The notes under the pieces: model-generated
What the model was told of the DNA's origin: nothing
Databases searched by the model: none
Seen by the model: the letters and a program-made list of their open reading frames with translations, nothing else
Part shown: positions 36,201 to 36,620 of the stretch, one piece after another
Position numbering within the stretch: position 1 is the first letter of the stretch
Layout: each line of letters begins with the position of its first letter
Source of the DNA: Candidatus Iainarchaeum sp.
GTDB taxonomy: Archaea; Iainarchaeota; Iainarchaeia; Iainarchaeales; DTGL01
Direction of reading: 5' to 3'
Assembly (NCBI GenBank): GCA_017608575.1
Contig: JAFCFP010000003.1
Coordinates: 1-36,620, forward strand
Length of the DNA stretch: 36,620 nt
Program-made: the position numbers and the translations under genes

Positions 36201-36620
36201 CACTTACACTGATTGCGCCGCCGTTTTGCGAGGTTTGTTCTTTTAATGTTATTTCAAAGAACTCCTCTTGTGGTAAAACCTCAGCTCTTGCCTTGAAAAA
36301 CCCTGGTTTGTCAACCACAATATCGTAAAGTGTCTGTGGTGGAACATTAAAAGTGTATTCTCCCGATTCATTTGTGTTGCCTGAGTATTCAGCAATTGAT
36401 TCATTCTTCCTGTAAAGCTTTAAGCCAGCGTTTTTAACTGGTGTTCCCGTTGAATCCACAACCCTTATGTTTATTTTTTCTCTGGCAGCTTTCTCCATTT
36501 TTATGTTAAATGTAATGCTGTCGTTTTCATTCAATGTTTTTTTCTGAGTGGTAATGTCCTGGTATTCTGTTGTATCCATTACCTTCAAATAATAATCTCC
36601 AACAGGAACATCTTTGAACA
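30295..36620 (-). CDS. Giant surface protein C, C-terminal part (more than 2,100 aa, cut by window end)
   Basis: The frame stays open through the last base; the visible piece begins FKDVPVGDYYLKVMDTTEYQ, already inside a beta-sandwich repeat. The true start, and any membrane anchor, lie outside. Repeats such as EKINIRVVDSTGTPVKNAGL and GAISVSVVDKKGKPVENAKV are clear. The shared middle domain lies near 35150-35680 (AGETYKALLQV, SYRGYGV, DAVLG, GLYAKT). A Tyr/Ser/Gly-rich stretch is encoded at 33440-33615, and a PKD/cadherin-like unit (DPEGDRLSYDINW) near 32400-32670. The C-terminal module has GYYCDGVQFML, PFFYLPFDASEG and the ending LVLWWNP, and is more diverged than in A and B. It is the first visible gene of the cluster, 65 nt before giant B. 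Confidence 0.85.
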   Translation of the reverse strand, partial: FKDVPVGDYYLKVMDTTEYQDITTQKKTLNENDSITFNIKMEKAAREKINIRVVDSTGTPVKNAGLKLYRKNESIAEYSGNTNESGEYTFNVPPQTLYDIVVDKPGFFKARAEVLPQEEFFEITLKEQTSQNGGAISVSVVDKKGKPVENAKVELKLSSGEFTGYEAITGLDGMAEFPSIEAGKYYVYCSKNGFDGVSSNDFTVKERELVNVSVTMVIGEGSISVKVLDSGQSVQNATVKAFDAFSGAKIGEKKTSSDGTALFSVRIDRKAFFVIEADGFLPFTSIPVVPVHNSTKEITAELMRETGKIETKMKLTLNGEEVRDFVSAGETYKALLQVVLPRSYEKAGLFVLTGNSEEGKTNSVEEDIVFIRSISTVGSIKTGSTFSPPMGSSADRTSTGSTKWAEIEFQPGKNHLPSKGVFNALVEIQIRDNAAMGEETKISYRGYGVNARYERDPIDAVLGNNASSPKKQGLYAKTYDRSFTVGQTNLCSEGYCSIVFIEDMETGLKSAVIDSFPANVSSQYALGLRINRSSAGTLKNAFLSIKNPEKGILFKNYKIFDATGRKIEGSANSSEFLKEIGNLSQDLTISASVEFETIKEGVNQIEISLSNESGNDFTKTVKVNVRAGEELKLEIVPKQVVPFIDNQLLFKVLTVDGEAIPNAFVRLSLNGNELVQGTTDSSGVFAFELEAPNAGSELKVEVKKNGYRTLKKTIKISEDIISIKPERVNFDLMVDERNFKQIDLELLNDTAVKLEIAGVSISDSLSGLVSIRGIEKLIGLELPLNESLPVQLTAKLTDKGKNLTETKILHGSIGFYLSNSKTGKTWFSKVPVRVRILLGGELDSLDCLLVEPVSWEIVSGGEEKKLSVKLKNACSADGKSVSLRDLEAGIDWGADNSVGSFFVSSSDLKAQEKELGTEFVLLAPELKGNFNGALLVSFSPNKTIKSADSMPAVVLRAKHNSFNGTESVEARISTTISLSNLSKCVKIEATEPLKIKTQPSNLGWALGSNYFYSSQPYQPYGFSTYPSGVGDYSMYGSAPQNFYGVNGWSSSSGSEAATQWSSNSSASFKLKNECNETIEISIDVPDGLSVDKESIELNPRKSSNVRVEAGVKSGSYSMGVNARTLSSKDDFEFIGSVDVQVVNLDELMQKCMPSIEPTVFKPNFFGIFKTKGTVFNRCYDYGFRLEMLSPQNFVCYSPQSNGEQKEQCPLIENFYAMPPHTVKVSENQTIEVMEFSFNLKEKIKEDFDDFDSAMELGKLGNIIVNNFSVTSPGVVFIPYRLPDSAMQSFAPRQVSFQVPYDFSKWWNWLSERKPKENLPPSAPELTIEPVKPLTENDIVCTAKAVDPEGDRLSYDINWLHNGRVIAHSKGSQNSLSLKSTLTRTGQEYECVAIACDKWDCSEKNHSTVKVLRPEGAETFAGFSPCTEDETGEKAFNDYGFNHLAFSWKEDDFGENSCVVSGSTGYYCDGVQFMLSLRHKIARVQETVKKINQFPEYARVLKNGFVPEPGNLFRFSKKQTTIKEEKTGREFLFFMKDNDSLLEPVKKDCSNASALKHTLEELISSTGNPTSSLEGIEAEFIECYGSDFGAENIVGITRSINDNEVWTELVGSDKAIFKQNMDLGAWVIAFNDFKELHKGLVSIALAPENEDGFSIQFSNFTTKKHSRGQWLDFVKKLYSGIEFKVGVINKNNLSDATKELVIGKATELNELADCSECIDNHTTAINSAFLISDNYSPNFVENFIDYGNYSFDLDSSELEFENYASFDESTSEFSNALGTEVQTGKYYFKVTPTVFIDGDRIKVKSYKIKLALDKGINELNENYAKNPFFYLPFDASEGLLASEESDVDYGVVFEKNSDKEIYYFYDSAQANGHAALKTVPENSVASGKTKMEINFVDGFPELQGSMESPGKVMEIDLENKAIKYLPSLPVGLELSWNDGLENTVFYRFDRKFDEFYGNAQKLFTWWIGEDKKETDSLGTYDGSNYEFCSEWVGQRKMAKVKMQEPGKWIALAFMPFERKAVDLPLELVCAEEETQIKAKTFDGRIGSTDKVKGISGGAVFINVSADNFKPPSFKFFVQGIKSSEVCVKPDNGKLVLWWNPQILEDLKP
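33440..33615 (-). other. Tyr/Ser/Gly/Pro-rich low-complexity region in giant C
   Basis: About 58 residues are dominated by Tyr, Ser, Gly, Pro and Asn (for example YFYSSQPYQPYGFSTYPS and SMYGSAPQNFYGVNGW). It interrupts Ig-like strands near where A and B carry their own, different inserts. The composition is like that of prion-like or self-associating linkers; function unknown. Confidence 0.75.

Noticed and set aside
15729..36620. Sortase, archaeosortase or C-terminal membrane anchor signals in the giants
   Set aside because: The three C-termini have no LPxTG or PGF motif and no terminal hydrophobic segment with basic tail. Anchoring appears to be N-terminal in A and B.
15729..36620. Short tandem DNA repeats or a CRISPR array
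   Set aside because: The internal repetition is protein-level beta-sandwich repeats with diverged DNA. No regularly spaced identical repeats were seen anywhere in the window.
1..36620. Insertion sequences, integrases or attachment sites
   Set aside because: No transposase or integrase motifs and no terminal inverted repeats around gene blocks were found. The tRNA genes show no adjacent partial duplicates.

Overview
The window reads as an AT-rich chromosomal segment of an archaeon. The evidence is a family-B DNA polymerase with a C-terminal PCNA-binding box, a type II methionyl aminopeptidase, tRNA genes without encoded CCA, two tRNAs with bulge-helix-bulge introns at the canonical 37/38 site, and TATA boxes 24-29 nt upstream of ATGs (leaderless transcripts). 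Gene content and the very large Ig-like surface proteins suggest a DPANN-type lineage such as Diapherotrites/Iainarchaeota or a relative. That placement is inference; no 16S or ribosomal protein gene is present.

Positions 1-8,546 are mainly housekeeping. They hold a 5' gene fragment, tRNA-Thr (intron), hisS directly behind tRNA-His, a 45-aa leaderless ORF, a trkH-trkA potassium-uptake pair, an unknown multi-TM protein, a RelE/ribbon-helix-helix toxin-antitoxin pair with a palindromic operator, tRNA-Leu, a TM/coiled-coil protein, tRNA-Arg (92-nt intron), another unknown membrane protein and map. Upstream lies polB (8,562-10,970), which forms a polB-map-membrane protein operon on the minus strand.

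Positions 11,111-13,930 hold a HerA/FtsK-like ATPase homologue whose Walker A loop appears lost. It sits between two plus-strand coiled-coil genes.

Positions 13,937-36,620 (about 22.7 kb, all minus strand, short gaps) look like one gene cluster. Three tandem giant proteins come first: more than 2,100 aa (cut by the window end), 2,502 aa and 2,320 aa. They are paralogues built from carboxypeptidase-regulatory/CNA-B-like beta-sandwich repeats, a shared middle domain and a shared C-terminal module. The two with visible N-termini have a cytoplasmic head and one membrane anchor. Five small membrane proteins follow (142, 108, 87, 102 and 113 aa); at least the first three seem related to each other. 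No family name comes to mind for the giants' shared modules or for the small membrane proteins. The cluster is the best candidate here for an undescribed system: giant cell-surface fibres or adhesins plus dedicated small membrane partners. That function is inference.
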